From NCBI GenBank assembly GCA_023399035.1, contig JAEWQX010000102.1, forward strand, positions 1-6,643: DNA of 6,643 nucleotides, written 5' to 3'. Positions 1 to 5,573 of the stretch are shown piece by piece. Each line of letters begins with the position of its first letter. Positions within the stretch are counted from its first letter, which is position 1. The position numbers were made by a program, and so were the translations under genes. Source of the DNA: Bacillota bacterium. GTDB taxonomy: Bacteria; Bacillota; Clostridia; Clostridiales; Clostridiaceae. The notes beneath the pieces were generated by a model. It had not been told where the DNA came from. It saw only the letters and a list, made by a program, of their open reading frames with translations, and ran no database searches.

Positions 1-4
1 ATCA

Positions 5-47
5 TTCCATTCCCTATACTAAAATTAAACCATTTACGGGAATGGAA
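5..47. repeat. Inverted repeat downstream of the helicase gene, possible terminator
   Basis: TTCCATTCCC (5-14) and GGGAATGGAA (38-47) form a perfect 10-bp inverted repeat around a 23-nt centre. Two more pairs are possible after one mismatch. It lies 19 bp past the helicase stop codon, in the helicase transcript's direction of travel. It could therefore be that gene's 3' hairpin, but the place where a U-tract would be is cut off by the window edge. The T-rich stretch at 54-67 would serve only a plus-strand transcript and is separated from the stem by several bases. A regulatory dyad for the next gene to the left is equally possible. Confidence 0.45.
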
Positions 48-66
48 CGAACGTATTTTCCTTTTT

Positions 67-2073
67 TCAAATTGAACTTATCAGATTATTATCAACAAGA
101 ACCTTCAAAGAAAAACTTCTTTCAATATTATCACTGAATCTAATTTTAGCCCTATCTCCATCAAGCTCAATAATTTCACCATTTCCATAAGTTTTATGAA
201 CTATTGTACTTCCCTTTTCATATCCATAAGTATCTGGAGGTAGTTTATCAAACCCTCCTTCAATAATAAATCTTGATATATCCTTAAACTGTCCTTTTCT
301 ATTTCTTGGAGAAAATAAATACAGGTTATCTATAGCACGTGTTATACCAACATAGAATAATCTTCTTTCTTCTTCAAGATTATTTTCCTTACTAGATGAA
401 TGTGGCATTGTATCTTCGCATGCATTTATTATGTAGACATTTTTAAATTCCATACCTTTTACGCCATGGATTGTGCTTAAGATTACGCCTTTACGATTCT
501 TATTTTTTTTGCTTGCATCTATACTTTCTTTGACTTCTTCTATATGTGCTAAAAATTCAAATATAGTCTTATATCCATCTGCAGAAAGCTTAAATTCTTC
601 AACTATATCTTCCAGATCGTCAAAACTCTGATTCATTCTCTTGGCATATTCACGAATATGATCTATATATCCTAAATCAGTTATTATATATGATATAGCA
701 GACGCTAATGATATTTTATTTAAATAATGAATATCTTTCCTTAATTCATCTAGTTTTTTCTTTTGAAAAGGAGGTGTATCTTCCTTATTTATCAATATAT
801 CAAATGGTGTCTCTTCTTTATAATAAGTCCTGACATATGCTAAGTTTGCTTTGCTGACGTATCTGAATGGTTTATTTATTATCTTAAGAAAACTTTCCCT
901 GTCAAATTCATTTACTGAAAGCTTAAGATAAGCAATTATATCCTTACATATAAAATGCTCGAAGAAGTTATACTCCCTGTCTATAAGCGTAAAGGGAATT
1001 TTTCTCTTTGTAAGCACATCAATAATACTCATTGATTCAATATTTGTTCTATATAATATAGCATTATCCTCATAAGGAACATTTAATTTTTTATTGTCCT
1101 GTACTATATCTGCAATAGCCTGCCCTTGAGTTTTTTCATTATAGGAATTGAACCATTTAATAGAACCATCATTTTGTTTATTCCATTTTATCTCCTTGTT
1201 ATTTCTTTCCTTATTAAACTTTATAACTTCTTTAGATTTTTCAACTATATTTTTTCTGCTTCTATAGTTAATTGATAGATAATGTTTTTTTCCATTTTCA
1301 AACATCTTATCAAAGCTCACCATGTATTCAGGCTTAGATCCCCTAAATGAATAAATACACTGGTCTTCGTCTCCTACTGCAAATAGAGAGTTATTGCTGT
1401 CTGTATTTATCATCTTTAAAAAATCTATCTGCATTTCATCACAATCTTGAAATTCATCAACTAGTATATATTTAAATAATCGTTTATATCCCTCAAGAAT
1501 ATTTGGATTATTCTGAAGCATTTCAAGAGTTTTTATTGCAAGATCATCAAAATCCCACTTATTATTTTCTTCTTTATAATGTTCATATGTGGTATATGCT
1601 TCTTCAAATATTTCTCTTGAAATAGATGGTTTAAAATCAGTTAATGACTGCCTTGATGTTTTAAAAAGAGAAATATTATTTATAGTTTCTTTTACCTTAT
1701 CTTCATTTACTTCATCAAAATATTTATTTAAAATACTGCTCACTATTTTATGAACAATACCGCCATCAATTATATCTATTTCTCTTCCGCTCCTTAAAAG
1801 AATCTTATAAAACAACCCATGAAAAGTTCCAAAGAATGGAGATCTTTCTGCATTAAATGTAGTTTCATATCTCTTCTTCATGTTTACTGCTGCTGCTTTA
1901 GTAAAAGTTATTATTATAATATTCTTATCTGGTACATGCAATTCATTTACTAAATGATTTACTCTGTTAATTATTACTGTTGTCTTTCCCGAACCAGGTG
2001 CTGCAACAATCAATGCATTTTTATCATTTGTCTTAACTGCATCATTTTGATATATATCTAAATTATACCCCAC
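67..2073 (-). CDS. UvrD/PcrA-family (superfamily 1A) ATP-dependent DNA helicase
   Basis: This is a 668-residue cytoplasmic ATPase that should unwind or translocate on DNA with 3'-5' polarity, as the family does in repair and clearing of stalled complexes. The SF1A motifs are present in order. They are a Q-motif region (Y8-Q9-N10), Walker A APGSGKTT (25-32), motif Ia ITFTKAAA (55-62), motif Ib GTFHGLF (82-88), DFDDL (174-178), Walker B VDEFQD (205-210), motif III GDEDQCIYSFRG (234-245), motif IV LSINYRS (266-272), motif V IHGVKGMEF (535-543) and motif VI EEERRLFYVGITRA (567-580). The C-terminal ~50 residues (VHKTYGNGEIIELDGD, 625-640, and following) resemble the Tudor-like RNA-polymerase-binding tail of PcrA. 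At 668 residues it is shorter than typical PcrA (about 720-740), so it may be a PcrA-like paralogue rather than the housekeeping copy; I give no symbol. The start is a GTG, supported by the nearby Q-motif and an upstream AAAGGA. Confidence 0.95.
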   Translation of the reverse strand: MGYNLDIYQNDAVKTNDKNALIVAAPGSGKTTVIINRVNHLVNELHVPDKNIIIITFTKAAAVNMKKRYETTFNAERSPFFGTFHGLFYKILLRSGREIDIIDGGIVHKIVSSILNKYFDEVNEDKVKETINNISLFKTSRQSLTDFKPSISREIFEEAYTTYEHYKEENNKWDFDDLAIKTLEMLQNNPNILEGYKRLFKYILVDEFQDCDEMQIDFLKMINTDSNNSLFAVGDEDQCIYSFRGSKPEYMVSFDKMFENGKKHYLSINYRSRKNIVEKSKEVIKFNKERNNKEIKWNKQNDGSIKWFNSYNEKTQGQAIADIVQDNKKLNVPYEDNAILYRTNIESMSIIDVLTKRKIPFTLIDREYNFFEHFICKDIIAYLKLSVNEFDRESFLKIINKPFRYVSKANLAYVRTYYKEETPFDILINKEDTPPFQKKKLDELRKDIHYLNKISLASAISYIITDLGYIDHIREYAKRMNQSFDDLEDIVEEFKLSADGYKTIFEFLAHIEEVKESIDASKKNKNRKGVILSTIHGVKGMEFKNVYIINACEDTMPHSSSKENNLEEERRLFYVGITRAIDNLYLFSPRNRKGQFKDISRFIIEGGFDKLPPDTYGYEKGSTIVHKTYGNGEIIELDGDRAKIRFSDNIERSFSLKVLVDNNLISSI

Positions 2074-2083
2074 TATTACCCAT

Positions 2084-2089
2084 TCCTTT
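2084..2089 (-). promoter_or_regulatory. Ribosome-binding site that sets the GTG start of the helicase
   Basis: On the minus strand AAAGGA lies 10 nt before GTG (2073-2071). No in-frame ATG lies close by; the next internal Met is residue 65, past Walker A, so GTG is the only sensible start. Two ATG triplets at 2092 and 2083 are in another frame and lead to a TAA after 9 or 6 codons, overlapping the true start. Confidence 0.6.
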
Positions 2090-2128
2090 CATTGGTACTT
2101 TAAACTGATGGTTATAATATTTCCTTAA

Positions 2129-2157
2129 ATTATATCCATATCATAGACTTTATATAA
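2129..2157 (-). promoter_or_regulatory. Candidate promoter of the helicase gene
   Basis: On the minus strand TTATAT (2157-2152) and TATAAT (2134-2129) are separated by 17 nt. The -10 is perfect and the -35 weak. In DNA this AT-rich such matches arise by chance, so the call rests mainly on position, about 55 bp upstream of the start codon. Confidence 0.3.
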
Positions 2158-2160
2158 TTT

Positions 2161-2174
2161 TATTGTTAACAATA
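2161..2174. repeat. 14-bp perfect palindrome in the helicase/pncB divergent region
   Basis: TATTGTTAACAATA is a perfect 14-bp palindrome. It sits just upstream of the candidate helicase promoter and far upstream of pncB, where it could be an operator for a dimeric repressor. Its two half-sites abut, so it is not a Rex site, which needs a 4-bp spacer. The regulator is unknown. The rest of the 391-bp gap (2074-2464) holds no plausible gene; I see only AT-rich DNA and the sites listed separately. Confidence 0.35.
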
Positions 2175-2309
2175 TTTTTATCTTAACATCATTGAAGATA
2201 TAATAAAATTATATTTTTATAGTTAATAAGATGATATATGGTAATAATAAATATAAATGCTTATAAAATACCTATATATATTAATCTGCCATATTGAAAT
2301 TTCAGTATA

Positions 2310-2337
2310 TTTACAGTAAAATCATGATTTATATTAT
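2310..2337 (+). promoter_or_regulatory. Candidate promoter of pncB
   Basis: TTTACA (2310-2315), a 16-nt spacer and TATTAT (2332-2337) match the sigma-A consensus at five of six positions in each box. Transcription would start near 2344 and give an untranslated leader of about 120 nt. Confidence 0.4.
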
Positions 2338-2357
2338 ACACCACAAAAGTGCAAGTA

Positions 2358-2389
2358 TATTGTAATGTAGGAATTATAGTTGTACAATA
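2358..2389 (+). repeat. Inverted repeat in the pncB leader
   Basis: TATTGTA (2358-2364) and TACAATA (2383-2389) are perfect 7-bp inverted arms around 18 nt; the right arm is part of the octamer TTGTACAA (2380-2387). The repeat lies in the predicted pncB 5' leader. It could be a regulator site or a weak RNA hairpin. I cannot link it to a particular NAD-metabolism repressor from the sequence. Confidence 0.25.
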
Positions 2390-2464
2390 AACTTATATAT
2401 TTTATTTTTCCAAGTTATTTATTGTTAAAATAATATTTTTATGTATTAATTAAAGGAGATTATT

Positions 2465-3943
2465 ATGAGTAATAAATCTAAATTCAATGTAAGAGATGAT
2501 AGAAATCTTACAATGCTTGTAGACTTCTATGAATTAACTATGGGAAATGGTTATTTCAATCAAGGTCTAAAAGATAAAATCGCTTACTTCGATATGTTCT
2601 TCAGAAGAGTTCCTGATGGAGGCGGTTATTGTATAATGGCTGGCGTAGAACAGCTAATTGAATATTTAAAAAATTTAAAATTCACAGATGATGATATAAC
2701 TTATCTAAGAGATAAAAACTTATTTTCTGATGAATTTCTTAATTATTTAAGAGACTTTGACTTCTGCTGTGATGTATGGGCTGTGCCAGAGGGAAATCCT
2801 GTATTTCCAAGCGAACCTCTTGTAACAGTAAGAGGCCCTGTAATTCAAGCTCAATTCCTTGAAACTATGATTCTTCTTACTGTTAACCATCAGACATTAA
2901 TTGCTACAAAGGCTAACAGAATATGTCGTGCTGCTGAAGGACGTCCTGTAATGGAATTTGGTTCAAGAAGAGCTCAAGGATATGATGGTGCTATTTATGG
3001 CGCAAGAGCAGCTATAATTGGAGGCTGCAGCTCTACTGCATGTACTTTATCAGATAGAATGTTCAACATTCCTGCTGTTGGAACAATGGCTCACAGCTGG
3101 GTACAATTATATGACACTGAATATGATGCATTTAAAGCGTGGGCTGAAATATACCCTGATGATTGTGTACTATTAATAGATACATATAATGTAATAAAAT
3201 CAGGAATTCCTAATGCTATAAAAACTTTTGATGAAATATTAAAACCTCTTGGCAAAAGACCAAAGGGTGTAAGAATAGATTCTGGTGACATCACATATCT
3301 TACTAAAAAATGCAGACAAATGCTTGATGAGGCAGGATATGAAGACTGTAATATAGTTATCTCAAACTCTCTTGATGAGCACATAATAAAAGATGTCTTA
3401 GATCAAGGTGCATGTATCGATTCTTTTGGTGTTGGTGAAAGATTGATTACAGCAAAATCTGAACCTGTTTTTGGCGGAGTATATAAGCTTGTTGCTTTAG
3501 AAAACGGGAATGAAATAATCCCTAAAATAAAAATTAGTGAAAATGATGAAAAGATAACTAATCCAGGTTTTAAAAAGATAGTAAGGCTTTTTGACAAAAA
3601 TTCTCACAAAGCATTAGCAGATCTTATTGCTTTAAGAGATGAAAAAATTAATGAAAAAGAACCAATAGTTCTATTCAATCCAGTTCATACATGGAAAAGA
3701 AAGAAATTTAACAACTACTATGTTAAAGAACTTCAAGTTCCTATATTTGAAAAAGGTAAATGTGTTTATGAATCGCCTACTGTGCTTGACATAAAGGAAT
3801 TTGCAAAAACAGAAACTGATAAACTATGGCCAGAAGTATTAAGATTTGAAAATCCTCATACATATTATGTTGATTTATCTCAAAATCTTTGGTCATTAAA
3901 ACAATCATTACTTCATAAATTTACTGATTCTTATGAATCATAA
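2465..3943 (+). CDS. pncB: Nicotinate phosphoribosyltransferase (NAD salvage)
   Basis: This 492-residue cytoplasmic enzyme condenses nicotinate with PRPP to nicotinate mononucleotide, with ATP hydrolysis, in the first step of NAD salvage from nicotinate. Family features visible are the N-terminal DFYELTMGNGYF (20-31), EFGSRRAQG (164-172), GTMAHSW (206-212) with the expected phosphorylated catalytic His210, LIDTYN (237-242), RIDSGD (270-275, phosphate/ribose side of the barrel) and FGVGERLIT (321-329). The length fits the firmicute-type enzyme of about 480-490 residues, and no key residue is missing. The ATG has an excellent AAAGGAG (2452-2458) 6 nt upstream. The gene stands alone between its own leader and a strong terminator; no pncA or other NAD gene is adjacent in this window. 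Confidence 0.97.
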   Translation: MSNKSKFNVRDDRNLTMLVDFYELTMGNGYFNQGLKDKIAYFDMFFRRVPDGGGYCIMAGVEQLIEYLKNLKFTDDDITYLRDKNLFSDEFLNYLRDFDFCCDVWAVPEGNPVFPSEPLVTVRGPVIQAQFLETMILLTVNHQTLIATKANRICRAAEGRPVMEFGSRRAQGYDGAIYGARAAIIGGCSSTACTLSDRMFNIPAVGTMAHSWVQLYDTEYDAFKAWAEIYPDDCVLLIDTYNVIKSGIPNAIKTFDEILKPLGKRPKGVRIDSGDITYLTKKCRQMLDEAGYEDCNIVISNSLDEHIIKDVLDQGACIDSFGVGERLITAKSEPVFGGVYKLVALENGNEIIPKIKISENDEKITNPGFKKIVRLFDKNSHKALADLIALRDEKINEKEPIVLFNPVHTWKRKKFNNYYVKELQVPIFEKGKCVYESPTVLDIKEFAKTETDKLWPEVLRFENPHTYYVDLSQNLWSLKQSLLHKFTDSYES

Positions 3944-3986
3944 AATAAAAAATGGATTTGAAATTAATCAAATCCATTTTTTATTT
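3943..3986. terminator. Bidirectional rho-independent terminator between pncB and the Cys-rich gene
   Basis: TGGATTTG (3953-3960) pairs with CAAATCCA (3969-3976) around an 8-nt loop, flanked by A6 (3947-3952) and T6 (3977-3982). With the A/T flanks the stem reaches 18 bp. It works in both directions and overlaps the last bases of the stop codons of both convergent genes, whose ends are only about 41 bp apart. Confidence 0.9.
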
Positions 3987-4209
3987 AAATATTGACATTC
4001 GATTTTTTATCATCATCATATGAAGATAAGCCTAAAAAGCTGTAATCATCTTTAATAATATCTTTAAAACTCATATCATTGGATAAACACTCTTGAAAAA
4101 TACATTGATCTTCATCACTTATTTTCCCATTTTCACTAATCATCATAGGACACTCTTTATAACAGTCAACTGTCTTCTTATTAGTTGACCAAAATGGACA
4201 TTTACTCAT
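3985..4209 (-). CDS. Small cysteine-rich protein of unknown function
   Basis: This 74-residue protein starts MSKCPFWSTNKK. Cysteines at 4, 16, 20, 36 and 41 (ATG numbering) give the pattern C-x11-C-x3-C-x15-C-x4-C. Such a cluster could bind zinc or an iron-sulfur centre, but no named family is recognised. There is no signal peptide or membrane segment, so it is probably cytosolic; the tail after residue 45 is acidic and serine/aspartate-rich. I chose ATG at 4209 because GAGAGGA (4213-4219) lies just upstream, though the spacing is short. An in-frame GTG at 4221 would add MRGF and has only a poor ribosome-binding site. The gene has its own candidate promoter and shares a terminator with pncB. 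Coding is supported by the clean signals at both ends and the ordered cysteine pattern; function is unknown. Confidence 0.8.
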   Translation of the reverse strand: MSKCPFWSTNKKTVDCYKECPMMISENGKISDEDQCIFQECLSNDMSFKDIIKDDYSFLGLSSYDDDKKSNVNI

Positions 4210-4264
4210 AAATCCTCTCACCCTTTACCCTAACTAAAACTATTTCCCCTTAATTTATGAATAC

Positions 4265-4293
4265 ATTATATTACATAATATAGTAAAAGTAAA
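4265..4293 (-). promoter_or_regulatory. Candidate promoter of the Cys-rich gene
   Basis: On the minus strand TTTACT (4293-4288), a 17-nt spacer and a perfect TATAAT (4270-4265) lie about 55 bp upstream of the ATG. The match and spacing are good for sigma-A. Confidence 0.5.
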
Positions 4294-4332
4294 GTTTTTA
4301 CATATAATATATTAGCTCCTATTATCACTAAA

Positions 4333-4367
4333 TTAAAAAGAACAGCTTAAAAATAAACTGCTCTTTT
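4333..4367 (-). terminator. Rho-independent terminator of the 108-residue gene
   Basis: Read on the minus strand, AAAAGAGCAG (4367-4358) pairs with CTGTTCTTTT (4345-4336), including one G-U pair, around a 12-nt loop. The arm runs into CTTTTTAAT. The hairpin begins 7 bp after the stop codon. Confidence 0.85.
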
Positions 4368-4373
4368 AATCTA

Positions 4374-4700
4374 TTAAACTTGTCCATTGTTTTTTACTGC
4401 TGAAATATTTATAATTTCATTTTGGAAGGCTTTAAGTAATGCTTTTTCTAGAACTTTTTCTTTATCAAAATTTTGAATATCGTTACATATTGCAAATACT
4501 TTATTTTTTTGACCCTTACAGTTCTTATAAGTTAATGTCACATTCGGTTTATCATATTCTACTTCTAATATCTTAATACCCCACGATATTTGTGCAAAAT
4601 CCCCGTCAACTGTTAACTGAGTTAATTCCTTTAACTTTTCATTATCCTTGCTTGGATCATTAACAATTATCAATTCGTCTCCAACTTTATATTTAGCCAT
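4374..4700 (-). CDS. Conserved-looking hypothetical protein, 108 residues
   Basis: I do not recognise a family. The protein begins MAKYKVGDELIIVND, a pattern common at the start of small SH3/KOW-like beta-barrels. A probable beta-rich middle follows (ISWGIKILEVEYDKPNVTLTYK, in part), then a predicted C-terminal amphipathic helix (about 80-96, KEKVLEKALLKAFQNEI). Two cysteines (61 and 73) lie in the middle. No signal peptide or membrane segment is seen, so it should be cytosolic. The ATG at 4700 has a perfect AAGGAGG (4710-4716) 9 nt upstream, and a good terminator follows, so it is a well-expressed single-gene unit. Its promoter region carries a Rex-like operator, suggesting induction when NADH is high, but that is inference from the motif alone. 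Confidence 0.82.
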   Translation of the reverse strand: MAKYKVGDELIIVNDPSKDNEKLKELTQLTVDGDFAQISWGIKILEVEYDKPNVTLTYKNCKGQKNKVFAICNDIQNFDKEKVLEKALLKAFQNEIINISAVKNNGQV

Positions 4701-4786
4701 AAAAATATGCCTCCTTAGTTAAATCAATATACGTTTTGTTGTAGGCTATTCTTTGAAAGTCTGCAATAAAATCATTTATTAAATGT

Positions 4787-4804
4787 TTGTTAATTTATTA
4801 ACAT
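4787..4804. promoter_or_regulatory. Rex-like operator
   Basis: TTGTTAA-TTTA-TTAACAT matches the clostridial Rex consensus TTGTTAA-N4-TTAACAA at 13 of 14 defined positions. Rex is a repressor that releases DNA when NADH/NAD+ rises. The site covers the predicted transcription start of the 108-residue gene, directly downstream of its -10 box, a standard place for repression. AT richness raises the chance of accidental matches, but the two arms and exact spacing are specific. Confidence 0.55.
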
Positions 4805-4806
4805 TT

Positions 4807-4812
4807 ATTATA
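4807..4812 (-). promoter_or_regulatory. -10 box of the 108-residue gene
   Basis: On the minus strand a perfect TATAAT lies here; the best -35 (TTAAAG, spacer 16) is weak. Transcription would begin near 4800, inside the Rex-like dyad, giving a leader of about 100 nt. Confidence 0.4.
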
Positions 4813-4955
4813 TTTATATTCTAGCAGACTTTAATTAATTACACAATACGTTTTTAACTTTTTTGTAAATTATATATATTAATTATATTTTTGTTAAATT
4901 AAGGTTATTTTTTCAATAAATATCCTCAAATAACACTTAACTTTAATTTTAAAAT

Positions 4956-4983
4956 ATAATTATTATCTATGGATAATAATTAT
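4956..4983. promoter_or_regulatory. PerR/Fur-type operator dyad upstream of perR
   Basis: ATAATTATTATC (4956-4967), TATG, GATAATAATTAT (4972-4983) is a perfect 12/12-bp inverted repeat. Each arm carries a core resembling the Bacillus PerR box TTATAATNATTATAA: 4954-4968 matches 11 of 14 defined positions and 4971-4985 matches 10 of 14. It ends 8 bp before the perR -35 box, so PerR autoregulation is the natural reading. The GATAAT hexamers also resemble Fur-box units, so Fur cannot be excluded. Confidence 0.6.
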
Positions 4984-4991
4984 TTTTTAGA

Positions 4992-5021
4992 TTGACTTAA
5001 TATTTTTATTTATGTTATAAT
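4992..5021 (+). promoter_or_regulatory. perR promoter
   Basis: TTGACT (4992-4997), an 18-nt spacer and TATAAT (5016-5021) form the best sigma-A promoter in the window. Transcription should start near 5028, about 29 nt before the ATG. Confidence 0.8.
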
Positions 5022-5056
5022 TTGTATATATTTTAAAATAAGTGAGGTAAGTTAAT

Positions 5057-5464
5057 ATGGATCAGATTTCTGCTATATTTAAGGAAAAAAAATTAAAACT
5101 AACCCCTCAAAGACTTGCAGTATATAATTATCTTATGAACACTACTGCTCATCCATCTGCTGATGCAATTTATACTGATATACATGTACAGTACCCAACT
5201 ATGAGTCTAGCAACAGTATATAAAGCATTAAAGACATTAGTTGAGGTAGGATTAGTTCAAGAGATTAATGTTGGTGAGGGTAACTTCAGATATGACGGAA
5301 ATTGTACTGCTCATCCACATGTTCAATGTTTAAAATGTGGTAAAGTTGATGATTTTAATGGTTTTAGTTTAAAAAACTTAAACTCTTTAGCTCAAGAAAA
5401 TACTGACTATAAAATAGTCTCTAACAAAGTCTATTTCTATGGTTATTGCAAAGATTGCCAGTAA
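5057..5464 (+). CDS. perR: Fur-family peroxide-responsive repressor PerR
   Basis: This is a 135-residue metal-dependent DNA-binding repressor. In the family, PerR with Fe(II) is inactivated when peroxide oxidises two of its metal-ligand histidines, which derepresses peroxide and oxygen defence genes. The N-terminal winged helix includes LTPQRLAV (15-22) and the recognition region MSLATVYKAL (49-58). Every B. subtilis PerR metal ligand has a counterpart at a constant offset of 5: H32, D80, H86, H88 and D99 for the regulatory site, and C91, C94, C131 and C134 for the structural zinc site. Asp at position 99, where Fur proteins carry Glu, supports PerR over Fur or Zur. The ATG at 5057 follows GTGAGGT (5042-5048) with about 9 nt spacing. 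The gene has its own promoter, a likely autoregulatory dyad and a strong terminator, so it is a single unit. Confidence 0.93.
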   Translation: MDQISAIFKEKKLKLTPQRLAVYNYLMNTTAHPSADAIYTDIHVQYPTMSLATVYKALKTLVEVGLVQEINVGEGNFRYDGNCTAHPHVQCLKCGKVDDFNGFSLKNLNSLAQENTDYKIVSNKVYFYGYCKDCQ

Positions 5465-5471
5465 CTTTTCG

Positions 5472-5510
5472 GACTAAAATTTTAATTACCATTAAAGTTT
5501 TAGTCTTTTT
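5472..5510 (+). terminator. Rho-independent terminator of perR
   Basis: A 15-bp stem (5472-5486 with 5491-5505, one T-G pair) with loop TACC is followed by TTTTT (5506-5510). It begins 8 bp after the perR stop codon. Confidence 0.9.
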
Positions 5511-5513
5511 AAA

Positions 5514-5573
5514 TTTATTATGTATCACAATAAAATTTATTTCATATAATTAACTGAGGTGATACATAATGAA
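5514..5573 (+). promoter_or_regulatory. Inverted repeat covering the RBS and start codon of the downstream gene
   Basis: TTATGTATCAC (5518-5528) and GTGATACATAA (5559-5569) are perfect 11-bp complements. With A-T, G-U and two further pairs the stem extends to 15 bp (5514-5528 with 5559-5573) around a 30-nt loop. The right arm contains most of the Shine-Dalgarno GAGGTGAT (5556-5563) and all of the ATG (5569-5571). If transcribed whole, the RNA hairpin would block translation. The alternative is a pair of DNA sites about 41 bp apart. I see no convincing promoter for the gene; TATAAT at 5545-5550 is too close to the ribosome-binding site. Confidence 0.5.

Larger units (their letters stand above)
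4725..4854. repeat. Nested repeats upstream of the 108-residue gene
   Basis: AAAGTCTGC (4756-4764) and GCAGACTTT (4824-4832) form a perfect 9-bp inverted repeat around 59 nt that contains the Rex-like site and the -10 box. Outside them are near-identical direct copies CAATATACGTTTT (4725-4737) and CAATACGTTTT (4844-4854). No ORF lies inside. It could be a folded leader, a compound operator or the remnant of a tiny mobile element. It occupies the left part of the 356-bp gap between the divergent genes; the right part holds the perR control sites. Confidence 0.4.

Noticed and set aside
2231..2266. Short ATG frame in the helicase/pncB gap
   Set aside because: Only 11 codons, with no Shine-Dalgarno sequence.
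2422..2439. TTGTTAA near the pncB start as a Rex site
   Set aside because: Only the left half fits; the bases after the 4-nt spacer do not resemble TTAACAA.
3091..3597. Open frames on the minus strand inside pncB (97 and 64 residues)
   Set aside because: They lie wholly antisense to a well-conserved enzyme gene, have no ribosome-binding site that I can see, and give no recognisable protein.
4713..4860. Riboswitch in the leader of the 108-residue gene
   Set aside because: The repeats do not match any riboswitch core I recognise, and no terminator or anti-terminator pair is visible before the ATG.
4891..4908. Second TTGTTAA in the 108-residue gene/perR gap as a Rex site
   Set aside because: The second half-site is absent, so it is most likely chance in AT-rich DNA.
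5545..5550. TATAAT as promoter of the surface-protein gene
   Set aside because: Transcription would begin at about the ribosome-binding site, leaving almost no leader, and no good -35 lies at the right distance.
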